The notes beneath the pieces were generated by a model that saw nothing but the letters and a program-made list of their open reading frames with translations, made no database searches and had not been told where the DNA came from. Below are positions 39,301 through 51,334 of a DNA stretch of 64,000 nucleotides, one piece after another. Each line of letters begins with the position of its first letter. Position 1 is the stretch's first letter. Origin of the DNA: Gymnorhina tibicen. Taxonomy: Eukaryota; Chordata; Aves; Passeriformes; Artamidae. The position numbers were made by a program, and so were the translations under genes. The stretch covers positions 269,459 to 333,458 of the forward strand of contig VXAZ01002369.1 in NCBI GenBank assembly GCA_013399875.1, in the 5' to 3' direction.

Positions 39301-41052
39301 CCTTTCCTGCAGATATTCAAGCACAAAGTAACTCAAGGGAGGTAAAGGATTTCCTCTTCTCTTTCTTGCTTTGCAGTAACACCGTCTAGTAGGGTGTATT
39401 GTGCCTGCCCTGTCACGGGGATGGAAGGGCGGCCGTGCATGCTGCAGGTCCCCAAGACCATCATGGTGACTGCTTAGGATTTACCCTGTGCAGCTCTGAT
39501 TCTGGTGTGAGAGGTGTATGCGGATACAGCTCTCCCTAAGGGCGGAGCCTCGCTGTGGGCGCTTCCTCCAGACCACCAGCTCTGTGTGGGGAAGATGCCC
39601 ATAAGTAATTTGTCACAAGATGGATCCCAGTGACCTATGAACTCAGGACTACAAGGGGTTACGTTTTTCCTCATTTTCTTCCCCAGGTGAAATTTTGCCT
39701 GACAGAATCCAGGCTACACTGAAGGCAGTGCTCTGAAATGTGCAGTAAGTTATTTTTGCTCTGGCAGTGCTCTCCAGACATAGCAACAGTATTTGAAGAC
39801 AAAGAGCATGAAGCAGTAAAATATGCCAGATTTGAGTATTTGACCAAGATACTAATAAAGCTGGCAGGATATGTACCAGTGAACTCACATGGCAAATGTG
39901 TGCAGATTCCTCTTTTTATATTGAAATCTATTTTTTTTCTTCTCTTTTTCTTTCCCATGAAACAGAGGGAGAAGTTCTTGGCCTTTTCAAACCACTTACA
40001 TTTGGATTTATGAGCATGCCACCCATATTTTTGTGTGGGGAGGACTGCCATCTCAAGTCTTGCCACTGCTAAAATTAACTGACATCTTAGGCCACATAAG
40101 CTGCTTATTCCCAAATGTCAAGCCACTAGGGACAGTTACAGCAAAGAGAATGTTAATGGGGTATTTCTGAGAATAGGCATTAAGTATGGAAAACACTGGA
40201 GCAAAGAAATGCATATTTGAAACTCATCTGAGTATCTTAGGTACCAGCCAGAGCATTCTGTGGTGGGAAGCTGGTGAGATGCACAGTTGTACAGAGGGAG
40301 TTGTGAGACTCAGTCATTTCCTCATCCTGAAGGCTTTGTATTATCTTCCACTCCCAGCACAAGGAGCACTTGCTCCTTAGCTTGTTCAGCAAAGAGATTC
40401 TTGTCTCAGCTGTCTCATCAACCCATCTGCAACAGAACCTTATGGCTGTGGCCATCTTGTTCAGATTCCAGAAAGAAAATTACTTTTTCCTACCTCAAAC
40501 AAGAACTTAATAAGGGAAATACTGCATGAGAACAACTGTTTGGTGTTCCATAAGTAAAGCCTGGGACTAATCAGCCACTAACTTGACTTGCTGAGATCAG
40601 AATCGGGTGAGAAAGAAGGAAAATGTAAGCTGTGCTTAAGATTATAATTTTATATGCTTTTTACATTACAGACTGACTATGAAAGCTAGTTAGCCAAGAC
40701 TGGCTAGTCATGTGAAAGGAGGTCCTTTGCCTATGAAGCCTCACTGCTGTGTGCAAGCTATTTTAAAAGGGACTGTGGAATCCAGGATCCATCCTGCACA
40801 CACCCAGATTACTGAAATAGATTTGCATGATAGCTCCTCTACTGTGTAAAATGTGTATTTGATTTGAGATCTGGCACCTCCTTTTGTCCTCTGAACTCCA
40901 AAACCCACCTGGGCCATTCACCTCTCTCCCTCAAAATGTTCATCCATCCTTAGAAATGAAGAAAACCAGAAAACTCTAACACAAACCTACCCAAAATATC
41001 ACCCTCTTTGATGTTTGTAGCTTACAAGTAGGTTATCAGTTCCTTGTCATTT

Positions 41053-41081
41053 CCCCTTGCCTACCCCCTTCCCCCACCCCC
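41053..41081 (-). other. G-quadruplex motif on the minus strand
   Basis: The plus strand has four C-runs of 4, 5, 5 and 5 bases. The minus strand therefore reads G5-N1-G5-N2-G5-N7-G4, which satisfies the usual G-quadruplex pattern. The plus strand could form an i-motif. Function is unknown. Confidence 0.7.
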
Positions 41082-44000
41082 AGTTTATCTTAACCAAAGT
41101 TAATACATTCCAATTAATATCTATGTTGATGCAGGAATCACTTTGTGTTTCTGAGAAGCACATTTGCTAGGTAACCTTGAATGCAAAAAGTCTGAGAGGG
41201 TCTGCAGAAATACATACAGATGTCCTGGTGAGGCAATTCCCTGGGGAGCACAGGCAGGTCTCTCCAATTAGGGGAGCTTGACTTAAATGGCGGCTGGCCA
41301 ACTGCAACCCTAATTACTGGAACCATTTATGGAAGCCTCAGGAGACATGATCAGGTTTTCAACAGCAGATGATTTGTGGTAAGTACTGGACATTCAGCAT
41401 TGCACACTGGGACTTTTTTGGATTTAACTGTCATGGCTTAAATTTAAATCTACTGTTAGTGCAAAGAAATTTTTTCTCATAAAAATGTAAGGAGGTGAAT
41501 TCTTCTCAACTTCACTGCATTAGCTTTTACCTTCTTTCCTCTAAAAGCCTTTTTCTGTGAGCAGCAGATACAGAAAGGTGTTGTCTTAATGAACTGGCTG
41601 CCAAGTCCTTAGCAAAGCTGGCCTTTTTGAAGCCACATTGTATAGCAGAGATGGACTGCGATTCCACCCATAAACCCAGTAATGAACTGGATTACAGTGC
41701 TGATTTCATGATGTTTCTGTCTAAAAGTGAACACTGCTAGAAAGTTCCAATAGAGGCAGAAGCTGTAAACGTTGCTCCAGAAATAAACAAACCATTATAC
41801 ACTTCCAACTCCCCCTCTCACAAAATCCCTTCTAGCTGCACTCAGCAGCGTCCTTGGCAGAATTTGTCACGTTGTCCTCCTCTGGTTAAGGCGAGGCCTC
41901 TGAAATGTTTGGTCTGTTGCCTCAATTAAATAGCATGGGCTGAGAAGCAGAAGTGCAAAAATAAATCAAAAAATTATCTTTGATGAACTAACAAGTTTAC
42001 ATGTTAGCATGACCTGTGGTCCCAGGAACCCGGTTTGTGGAAGAGTTTTGTGATTGTGTTCATAGCAGCAGCCCAACATGTGCTGTGTTCGGTGGTAGTG
42101 ATTACAGCAAGGAAGGCAGCGAATCTTCAGGGAGTCGCCACCTCTCCTGCAGAATGAGAGTGGAATGGCACCAGTTAGGTCCCACACATGTCATTCATTG
42201 CCAGTTGTTCCCGAAGTTATTTGCTGTGTTGTCTGTGCTACATAAAGGGAACTGATTTTTTCTCTCTGATTCTAACATACCTTTCCTTACTATATTAATT
42301 TATCTTTCCACAGCTACTATTTTATTCATTTTTATATTCTGCCATTTCTTCCTGGTATATATTTGCTTTCTAGCTGTCTTAACTGAGGCCCAACCTCCTC
42401 ATTACTGATCTCAGCAGTGTGTATGACATTATGACAATTTTACGCATACACATTTTCACATGGTTTGCTTCTCTTTCTTGTCAGCAATTATGAGCTGTCA
42501 TTAAAAGCGTGAGAAATGGTTACTGTGTTGTTAGAATTTTAAATGGACAGATAATTCAAAGGGAGTAAGGGGAAGGGAAGAACATAAAGACTCAGAAAAG
42601 CAGTGCAGAAGAGGAGAACTGGGAAAAGGATGAATTACTGGAAGAATATAAAGAACAGGAAAATGTAGCTCCTACTCTCATAATTTCAGTTTATTCCCTG
42701 GTACAGGGGGCCTGTGACAGTTTTCTAGTCACAGTTTAAGCAGCTGTATTTGGGAAAGGGGAAGGAAATGCCCCGTAAAAGCTGGCAGAATTGTCAATAT
42801 ATAGTCAGCTAGATCATAACATCCTCAAAATCAGCTATGACCATGCCATGTGGATTGACACAGATTTATGTTTGTGGTACCCCAGCCACACACATCAGCT
42901 TTCTGAACAGTAGCTGTTGCACTCCGTCACAATGTCCCGTAAGATACAAATGTCACTGTACTGTAATATATGGGACATCACTGTTACACGTGCGGTATTT
43001 CTAATTCTTGTTTGCTTGCTTAGAAAACTAAAATCCATAAATACAGTGGTACAACGTTGCCTATCACAGCCTGCATCAGTATTTCAAAATTGTTGTCCAG
43101 TCAGTTGATGACACATCTCTGTTTTACTGCAGCCTGTGAAGAAAGCAGTCCTTCCGTCCTGAGATGGGTGGGGACCATCAGTGTTTAGTAGATTCCTATT
43201 TCTCTCCATGGCCTACAGAATTAACATAGTCAATTAGTTTAGTCTAAACCTGATTTTCAGGCAGCTACAGTTACTTTAGGTAAAATGAATGCTCACCTCC
43301 AAAGGTGTGAAACAGAGCATGAAGAACTGAGCAAGCACCAGGAAGGACTTCCCAGACCCAGCAGCAGGCTCAGGATGCAGCTAGTGTGTCCAAGCTCTGG
43401 CACAGCCAGAAGAGAGATTATTCATGGATGTGAGAGAGAGTCTGCTGAGTACTGTGTCCAGCAAGGAATGAATGGGACTGAAACGGTTGATGGATATCAT
43501 CACAGCAGTAGCATTTGCCAGCAAAGGATTTGTGGCAATAGCTGTAATTGTTTTTACTGAGAGGGGGAAATCTTTCTGGTAAATAAGCTTCTAAATTGAC
43601 GCTTTATTCTGGTTGTTATCAGAATTTTTTTGCCATAGTAAGCAAATTCTGCATCACTGGGACAAAGACAGGGGCAAAGAGACTCCGCTTAGGAAAGCTG
43701 AGAAGAGTCAAGAGCGCTAAGGCCTGTCATGTCTGGCACGTAGTTATGCCTCCCGAAGCCTCTTTTCTGCCAGCGAGTTGGCTATTCTTTGCTACAGAAG
43801 CTTGTTCACTGAGACCATTCTCTGGGTTCTCACAGGATTTTCTAGAGAACAGGAGGAAACACATAGTTCTATGTTTATGGCATAGTAGAGAAGGTAATGG
43901 AATGTCTGGTGTGATGTAAAACTAAGTTCTAACAGAGTGGTGGGCTTTCTTTTTCTTCTTGTAGTGCCCAGACCATTTCCATGTCATTGCTGGGCCAAAC

Positions 44001-45054
44001 ATTACAACCATAACTATAAACAGACGTGAGATTCCTAACATTCAAATGTATCCATGTATTGGTCCAAAAGTGCTACATTCTAGGGCTGAGCTTGGGCATG
44101 ACTTTGTTTCTGCTAGGGAATATGCACTGAGTATCCTAACATCCAGGGATATCAGGGAGAGATTCAACACCAGCCCTTTAGAGAGTTGTGTAGAAAGGAA
44201 GGTTATTGTTGTGGAGGATTAAAAGGAAATTAGGAAAGATGATACACTGATGTGTCTTGAGAATACTCCAGACAATTATAAGCATGAGCATGTCAAAGCA
44301 AGTTCCTGTGCTCTCCCCCTCCAAGGAATACATTGTAAAAGCAGACATTCAGCTTGATATTTGTCTCATATAGAAGTGAAGGTGGAAAAAGCTACAGAAA
44401 AGTAGTGGAAAAAACTGGTAATAGAGTTAGATAAAAGTGTACGAGGATATTATCTAAAAAGAGGAAAAGGAGGTTTTGCCTGATCCGAAGATATATTGCA
44501 TACCTTCACATAAGCAGATTGCTACTGGAGGTAAGTCATAAATACCATTGCTAAGTAAGTGTGAAATGGAGTCATGGGATATTACTAGTCTATGACATTC
44601 TTGGATAAAAAATATAAGGAAATCAAAATAGAAAAATGAGAAAGGAAGCAAAGAAATTCTTACTTTTGCTTTCACATGCGGGTTGAATCAGCCTACCATG
44701 TAATTCTGTATCAGAAGGAAACTCTGTAAGCTAGCAGCCCCCTCCATTTTTCATAATCATCTGCTCAAATAAGGCACTGCCTAATAGCAAGATGATTGCA
44801 AGAAATTTTAATAACATCAGATTATTGAGCCAGTGAAATACAGGAACGTGACAGACCTCTCCTTGCAGGATGTTCAATTACTTTTATGTTATGGCTGGCT
44901 CATGAACGGGGGTCCTGGGCTTATCTTTCATAAGTAAAGGCACAGAGCCAGATCCCAACAGATACTGAGCTGCCACAGCATGTCACCAGGACAGCCCTTT
45001 CATTCAATCTTTAATTTGCGTAGTATTTGCTAGGTCTCTTCCTCAAGCTTTTAC

Positions 45055-45066
45055 TTTTTTTTTTTT
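45055..45066. repeat. Poly(T) tract, 12 bases
   Basis: A T12 run followed by CCAG. No open exon follows it. Confidence 0.85.
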
Positions 45067-46300
45067 CCAGAGAACACTGAAGAGTGGCCTTTTAGCTTTA
45101 ACTGGTTCACCAGTTTTCCATGACAAGATGGAAGGAGCAATATCTGGCCCAGGAGGCCAGAACAGAGATACTACCTCAGCAGATGAAGATAAATCTTGAG
45201 GCTGAGGGTATAAATGTTTAGCACAGACCTGGGTTTTCTTTAGCAATAAAGAGAGGTGGAGTAAGTTCCTGTCTCTGCCACAGCCCTTCAGAATAAGTTG
45301 GTGGAAATATTCAGGTAGCACATCCAGGCTGATGATCAATGGGTTATAGTAACTCTGTCTAAAAAGCCAATGATTAGAAACTCAAGTCTGAAATATTATG
45401 TACCATGAAATGGTGGAGAGCTTTCTAGACCTTGATTGTGGTGTGTGAAAGTGTTATCCATCTTTCAAGTTGGGCAGCTGGTTGACTGATTCTTGAATCA
45501 AAGCAGTCTGGATTGTGTAAACAAATATCTTCCTCATTTATATGCTGTTCATATGCTTTGAACAGAACATGACTATTTCTTAATTTTTCAGCTAAGGATT
45601 TAAAATGGCAATATGACCACTTCTGACACTTCTGGCCTCTCCTGCCGGTTCTACAGATTTTTATTTATTAGTTACAGCCCACCTCTGAGGCAGAGTAACT
45701 GAGGTTCTTGTTAATAGATCCCTTGTGGTGGGTTAGAGTGAAACGACAGTGAGTGACCTGAGTGTACATATGAGCCAGGTTTATTTTAAAACAATTAGGT
45801 TGCAGCAGGAACCCAACACCTTCCCTGCACAGGCATTTTGCACTGTCTGAAGCAACGCTGTGGAAATAAGTTGGGGGGAACTTTGGGGGTCTTTGATGTT
45901 TTATGGCCCCTTCTAATGACGCAACTGCTGCTTGGCCCTGCTTTTCCTTGTGCCATTTGTGCCTTATTGAGAGGAAGGAAACCTTCTGGCTTCCATGTGA
46001 ACACCCAATACCTCCCATGGCAGGGAGTGTTATGCTGTCAGATGCAGTTGTACCTTACTGGGAGGGAGGAAATCAACATGATAAAAAGCATTACCCCACC
46101 TCCAAAGGATCTGCTTCTTACCTGCCTTTTCCCTCATCTGGCATGTAAACACTTTAAGGCATCAGTCCTGGGTTATCAGAGAAAAATTTATCACAAGGCT
46201 CAACCAGTTTATGTAAACAAAGTTCAGTCTATCACATTACTTCAGTGTGATTTAACATCCAGGGCATAATCAAATGGCAAATTTAAGTATATTTTTTTTG

Positions 46301-46370
46301 CATTCCAACAAAACACTTAGACAGGAGGTAGAAGTAGAAGGTTATTTTGCATTCATATGCCTTTTCTCTC
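46301..46370 (+). repeat. Member 1 of a dispersed 60-70 bp repeat pair
   Basis: The segment begins with the 20-mer cattccaacaaaacacttag and continues with a 'caggaggtagaag' block, 'aaggttatttt', 'cattcatatgccttttctc'. The same order with a few substitutions and a 6-base gap occurs at 49168-49229. Flanks on both sides are unrelated. It could be a small local duplication or two copies of an uncharacterised family. Confidence 0.8.
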
Positions 46371-47742
46371 TCTCTAAGTGAATGAACAGCTACCGCTATA
46401 TAAATTAGTAACTTTGGCTGAACCATAGGCTTTCAAAGAAGTGAAATGGTTGGAGTGCAGTTCATTAGCGCTGATCCCAGTGATTCGTAAAACTGAAGCC
46501 TAATAGGACCAAGATTTTAGCTAGAAGATATGAAAAAATGTTCCATTTTCCAAAGCTAGCCAAGTCTGCTGGTGACCTAAAGCTGTGTAATAGTTTACAG
46601 GAAGAGTTTGGACCAAGGAGGTCATGGTTTCTATTTGTCCAGTGTCCTGGTTTATGTCATGTTTATGTCATGTTTTGTGCATATATTTTTTATTCCCATC
46701 CTTTGGCCAAGCTTCTGTCCACCTGTTTTTTTCTATTTCCTCTCTCATGTCTATTTATGTCATAGTCAAGCCAGCCCTGCAAAAATAGGAAGGAAAATAT
46801 CATTGTTCATTAACAGTCAGGTAAGCCCTAAAACATGTCAGACCAGGTGCTGATTGGCTCCATCCCCAGTTCTTCCTCTCTAGCTTCAGCCTAATTTTCA
46901 CAATAAACAGAAAAGTGAAGTTATCCGTCTTTGCACCCCAGGTGTTTTCATGTGGGGAGAAACAAGATGTAATCAAGAGCCAGCCAAGTGCATATAACAT
47001 ATTCCACAGGAACATGCATGCCTTTAGGTGCAAAGGAAGGCATAGATCTGTGCAAAAGACAATAAATCCCAGCCATGAAAAAAACCTACAGCTTTAAGAC
47101 ATATTTTTAAACAATGATCATGTAGGAAATCAAAATGGGTTTGATATCAAGAACCAGGTCACAGAAGGCTCGTATTTTAAACAGTTTTCTGTATGCTGTC
47201 TCAGAATGTCAGAAGCTTAATTAAATTTGGCTTTAAATTCTTCCAACCTAAAAAAATAAATGAGTAATAGAATTGAACTGGCATGCCAGTGATTTAGAAG
47301 TAGCTGGTACACAGTCAAGAGCAAGGAGCTCATTGTTAAATTCAGTACCAAATCAGAGGGCTTACATTGTTTTGAAGCCCGAGGAAGAGAATAAAATCAT
47401 CCCTGGTTTTTTGAAAACTCTGTTCTATGAATTTATCTAATTACCTTCTCATATGGTCTCAGAATGCACCAAAATTTGTTCAGTGAGTTCTTATCACTTG
47501 CATGAGCTGCCTCAGAATTGCTGTATAAAGGATACTGCCTGCTTACCAGTAAAAACAGTGACTCCTCAAGGGAAAGTAAAATCTACTCCTCGTAAGATAC
47601 CAGGTGAAATATTGCCTCCAGTGAAGTCTGCAGGAAAATGCCTGATCAGTTTAGTGCAAACAAGTTTTCATCTGTGTGTGTTTCTTGTTATCATGGGAAC
47701 CTTGTGAGAAATAATGGAAACTAATGAAATTTTTGTTAGAGA

Positions 47743-47775
47743 ATTCTCTTCTTAAAAATTCTCTTCTTAAAAATT
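47743..47775. repeat. 15-bp perfect tandem duplication
   Basis: The unit attctcttcttaaaa occurs twice with no mismatch (47743-47757 and 47758-47772), followed by three bases of a third copy. Probably replication slippage. Confidence 0.95.
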
Positions 47776-48997
47776 AATGCTGAGGCTAGTTCCAACTTCT
47801 GTGCTTGATAAAAAATATAAGTTAAAGGTGTAGTCAGGTGTGTAGGGTGAACAGGCCTTGATCTGACATGTCTGCAAAAGGTTGAAAAACAGTGTGACAT
47901 TTACATTTTTACTGTGTTCTAAATCCCAAACTGAATGAATGTATTTGGACATTTCATAGCTGTAGCTGCAATGGCTTTTCTGGAACAGAAATATTGCTGG
48001 GACATTGCTCTTTTTATCTTTCTAATTTTCACTCATTGAAACCAAAATATAGGCAAGAAAAGGACTGATTAACCTGGCAAACCTACATTTCCAGATGCTG
48101 GCAAATATTGACTTCTGAAGATCAGTTTCTCCCCATCTCAACTCAGGTGCTTATCACTTCATTTGCTATGTCTTCAGTGCTTAGAGCTAATGAGATTCAA
48201 CTATTTTCCTCATCTAAGTATGCCTTAAAATCCTAATTGATCACTGAAGGCAAGATTCAAACCTTAACAGTGCTGTAACGGGGAATACAGAGACATCTGA
48301 GTAACATGCTGGAAGATGGAGGACTTAAGGACTTAATTTTGCCTTAAAATATCATATTCATCAGAGGTCAGTGGGCCTTTATGTGTACAAAATGCAGCAT
48401 AGCAAATGTGCATTGCACAGGTGGTAGTGAGCATGTTTCTGTTCCTCAGAGACTGTTAGACCGGCCTGTGGGTGCTCTGTTCTGGCAAAACTGTAAAAGG
48501 AAAGATGCATTCAGTTCTCTATCAGTTTGGATGAATTATAGCGCTGTCTTTCACCCTGTGCTTCTTCCTCCAGCATTTAAACTTCCAAGGTTGCCTGACC
48601 ATGCATTGACTTATGCTTCTGTTCCCCTTTATTTTCAATGCAGGCTTTCTTATGCAGCTCTATTCTACCTCTGAATGTGTGAGCTTCTATTTTTAACATG
48701 GCCATTCCAGATCCTTTTTGCTAATCATTGGTAAACCTGTCTCATTATTTGTTCCAGACATTAAATTTTCGATGCTACTGCTAGCAGAACATATGTTCCA
48801 TCATTGCAGTTTTATTGTGTTTCCTTAGTTCTACGGGAGAAGATTCTCTTAGATTTGATCTTTTAGCTTAATTCTATAAAAGCTTGACTAGATATTTCAT
48901 TTTCATTTCACTTCTTTCCCTGAGTTAATTAACAATATTCTCTTTGCTACGTCCAGTGAAGCTGATACGAATGTCTACATTCTGATTCAGCTGAGGA

Positions 48998-49005
48998 TAT
49001 AAAAG
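48998..49005 (+). promoter_or_regulatory. TATA-box-like element
   Basis: TATAAAAG in the context 'ctgaggatataaaaggagcc' is a textbook TATA context. No open reading frame or transcript evidence follows, so it may be fortuitous. Confidence 0.2.
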
Positions 49006-49167
49006 GAGCCTCTTGGTGTCTAATTATAGCAAGTAAGAAAGAGGGCTGAGGCCAGAACTGATTTATGGACTAGTGCATCATGTACTCCACCTACTGTAAT
49101 GCACTGGTTTTCTAAATGGAGGCCCATGGAGGTAAAAAATCTACAGTACTTTTCCATATTTTCTTTT

Positions 49168-49229
49168 CATTCCAACAAAACACTTAGCCAGGAGATAGAA
49201 GGTTATTTTTCATTAATATGCCTTTTCTC
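49168..49229 (+). repeat. Member 2 of a dispersed 60-70 bp repeat pair
   Basis: This is the second copy of the unit at 46301-46370. The first 20 bases (cattccaacaaaacacttag) are identical and most of the remainder agrees, except for a 6-base deletion after 'agatag' and a few changes. The spacing between the two members is about 2.9 kb. Confidence 0.8.
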
Positions 49230-49894
49230 ATTTTAGAGAAAAAGGGAACCTTGAGAGCAGTATAAGGGTAATCCTCATTAAGACATTATTAACAAGGCAT
49301 ATTATTAGAACTGTTAAAGCCATTGCCCTTGATTATAAATGAGTAAATTGGTTAATGAGAACAGTAGTTAATTGGGGGTATTATTACCAAACAGGGAAAT
49401 TATATGAAAGTTAAATACATCACAGTGATTTTTCTACACAATTAAACATCTATGAGGAAAGAGATTAAAGAGGAGAGTATGAGAAAGTAGCAGTCATAAA
49501 GGAGTACATTTTTAAAAGTGTATTGCAAAAGTCTATTAGAACTGAATAAAAGTAAATGGTGCATATTTATTCTGCTGAAACTCGTCTGAAGCTACTTCTT
49601 GCAAGACAGAAAATCTCAAACTCCATCAGTGTGCTGAAAGGTTGTGTAATCATAGGGCCATCTGGTAGGGATAAGATTTCCACCCTGCATTTGCCTTAAG
49701 ATCCAGGCATCACATCTGTCCTTCCTCAAGGTTCTGCTTTCACGTGTTTTATCCACTGTAACAACCAGGACTGTTTTGAGCAGCTCTTTGCTATAAGGGT
49801 TAGATTTTGCCTGTCTTTTGCAGTCTCAATTGTACTTCCTTTTCTGGTTACCTCTGATGGAAATTGCGTGCCTTACTGCCAATAATCTGTTGTG

Positions 49895-50291
49895 AGGGAT
49901 GCACGTACGCATTTTATCCAGGGACCTCAGGCAGGGCTACCTGGAGCTGGTTGACCAGGACTGTGTCCAGACAACTTCTGAGTAGTTCCAAGGACGGAGA
50001 ATCCATAACCTCCCAGGACAAGATGTTGCAGTGCTTAATCACTCTCAGTGGTGTAAAAACGGAAAAAAGTGATTCCTTATGTTTTGATAGAACTTCCTGT
50101 GTTTTTGTCTGTGCCTGTCACCTCTTGTCCTGTCACTGGGCACCACTGATAAAAACCTGCCTCCTTCTTTTTTTCACTCTCCCTTCAGGTATTTGTACAC
50201 ATTGATATGCTCTTTGATTCCCTCCTGAGCCTTCTCTTCTCTAGGTTAAACAGCCTTCCAGCCCTAATTATTCTGTGATTCTGTGATTTCT
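49895..50291 (-). mobile_element. CR1 fragment in antisense with sense-oriented 3' tail
   Basis: From about 49915 to 50265 the plus strand is the reverse complement of the CR1 3' portion: 'caggcagggctacctgg', 'ggactgtgtccagacaactt', 'ctcttgtcctgtcactgggc', 'ccttcaggtatttgtacac', 'gagccttctcttctctagg', 'ttaaacagccttccagccct'. The expected antisense tail at the left (about 60-70 bp ending in cacagaat) is missing. At the right edge, 50268-50289, is attctgtgattctgtgattt, the CR1 3' octamer repeat in sense orientation. The arrangement fits a 5'-inverted copy made by twin priming. The copy is short and non-coding. Confidence 0.85.
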
Positions 50292-51316
50292 TTTAGGCAG
50301 CTGAAATTCACCCTGGGTTAGTTGTCGTTGGTCACCCAATAATTATACCTGGCTTTGGAGCAGAAAAAGGTACTGTGGGGAAGGAAATTGTCTTATCAAT
50401 TCTGCCTTGACACCACAGACATGGACATGGGTGTCCACACTACCGCAGAGCCCAGTGCCAGGCCCAACTCAAGAGCAGGCAGAATCATCTTGAAAGACCT
50501 GCAAGAAATACCAATGCCGCCCTTGGGGATGGTTTGCTTCGTCAGCTAAATCCTGGACAAGATGCTTGTTCAGCTTGGAGTGTACCAAGGGCCACTCTCT
50601 GTGGCTGTAGAGGTATAGTCCAGCAAATAATACAAGTAAGCACTGATTCTGTACCTTTGCTGTTATCTGTAGTCATGCTTTGTATCTGTAAGCTTGATCC
50701 ACAAGGAAATCAGTTCAGCCTAGGGCTGTTAAAAGCAGTATGACAGACTTCTGTCTTTGGAATTCCTTGCAGATCCTTAGGTGCAATGAGACTGTGTGCC
50801 AGTGCCTTTGACTTTAAGGGGATGCAGGGTACTGCTGGGCCAGTTTGTCAGCCAGCTGCCTTCAGCTTGTGTGCAGGGAGGGCTAAGCCTGGAGGTGAAG
50901 GGATAGGAGAATACAGCACTGGCAACCACCTCTCAACTTCTATTAGTCTCCATCTAAAGCAAGAAAGATGCACAGTTCAAGGCCTTTCAGAGCCACATTG
51001 GCAAATGCCTTGTTAGCAGCCTGTGGAACATTTAAGGTGTGTGCACGCACCAGAAGTACTAGGTGTGACTCAGAGCTGGCCACTTGAGAGCACTGCTATA
51101 ATTACTAATTGTCTGTGGGGTGAACAGCCTGGGGCACAAGCTGTCATTTATTGTGGCATGTGCAATGGACTGCTTATTTTCCAGATGAAATTGTAACACA
51201 AACACAGATGGAGTGATAATGTCCCACCCACTCTAATTCTTCTTGAAATTCCTAATGAAGTATTTTCTCTCCCAGCTTTGCTCTTTATGAAAAAAATTGT
51301 TCTCTGGAGTGTTGTT

Positions 51317-51334
51317 GGGGAGGGGAGGGAGGGG
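51317..51334 (+). other. Strong G-quadruplex motif
   Basis: The plus strand reads ggggaggggagggagggg: four G-runs of at least three with one-base A loops. Single-nucleotide loops are the most stable class of predicted quadruplex. It sits in an otherwise ordinary non-coding region. Confidence 0.85.

Larger units (their letters stand above)
30421..49894. other. Long non-coding stretch with simple repeats
   Basis: About 19.5 kb with no recognised gene. Annotated separately inside are poly(A) and poly(T) tracts, an A-rich tract (35743-35803), a C-rich/G-quadruplex motif (41053-41081), a duplicated 60-70 bp unit (46301-46370 and 49168-49229) and a 15-bp tandem duplication (47743-47775). A slightly GC- and CpG-richer patch lies at about 39400-39560. 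The AT-rich text at about 32640-32830 and 49250-49450 has many TAAT words of the sort seen in conserved non-coding elements, but conservation cannot be assessed here. Confidence 0.5.

Noticed and set aside
39400..39560. Possible CpG island
   Set aside because: It has a few CpGs and a GGCGG-type word, but it is too short and too CpG-poor for an island.
46765..46819. Possible 55-bp exon ending at gtaagcc
   Set aside because: Splice signals are fair but the segment is very short and only weakly supported. One open frame in 55 bp is expected by chance.
47453..47707. K/P-rich frame (KTVTPQGKVKSTPRKIPG) possibly an exon
   Set aside because: An acceptor-like cttaccag and a weak donor are present, but the implied exon is only about 54 bp and no partner exon is seen.
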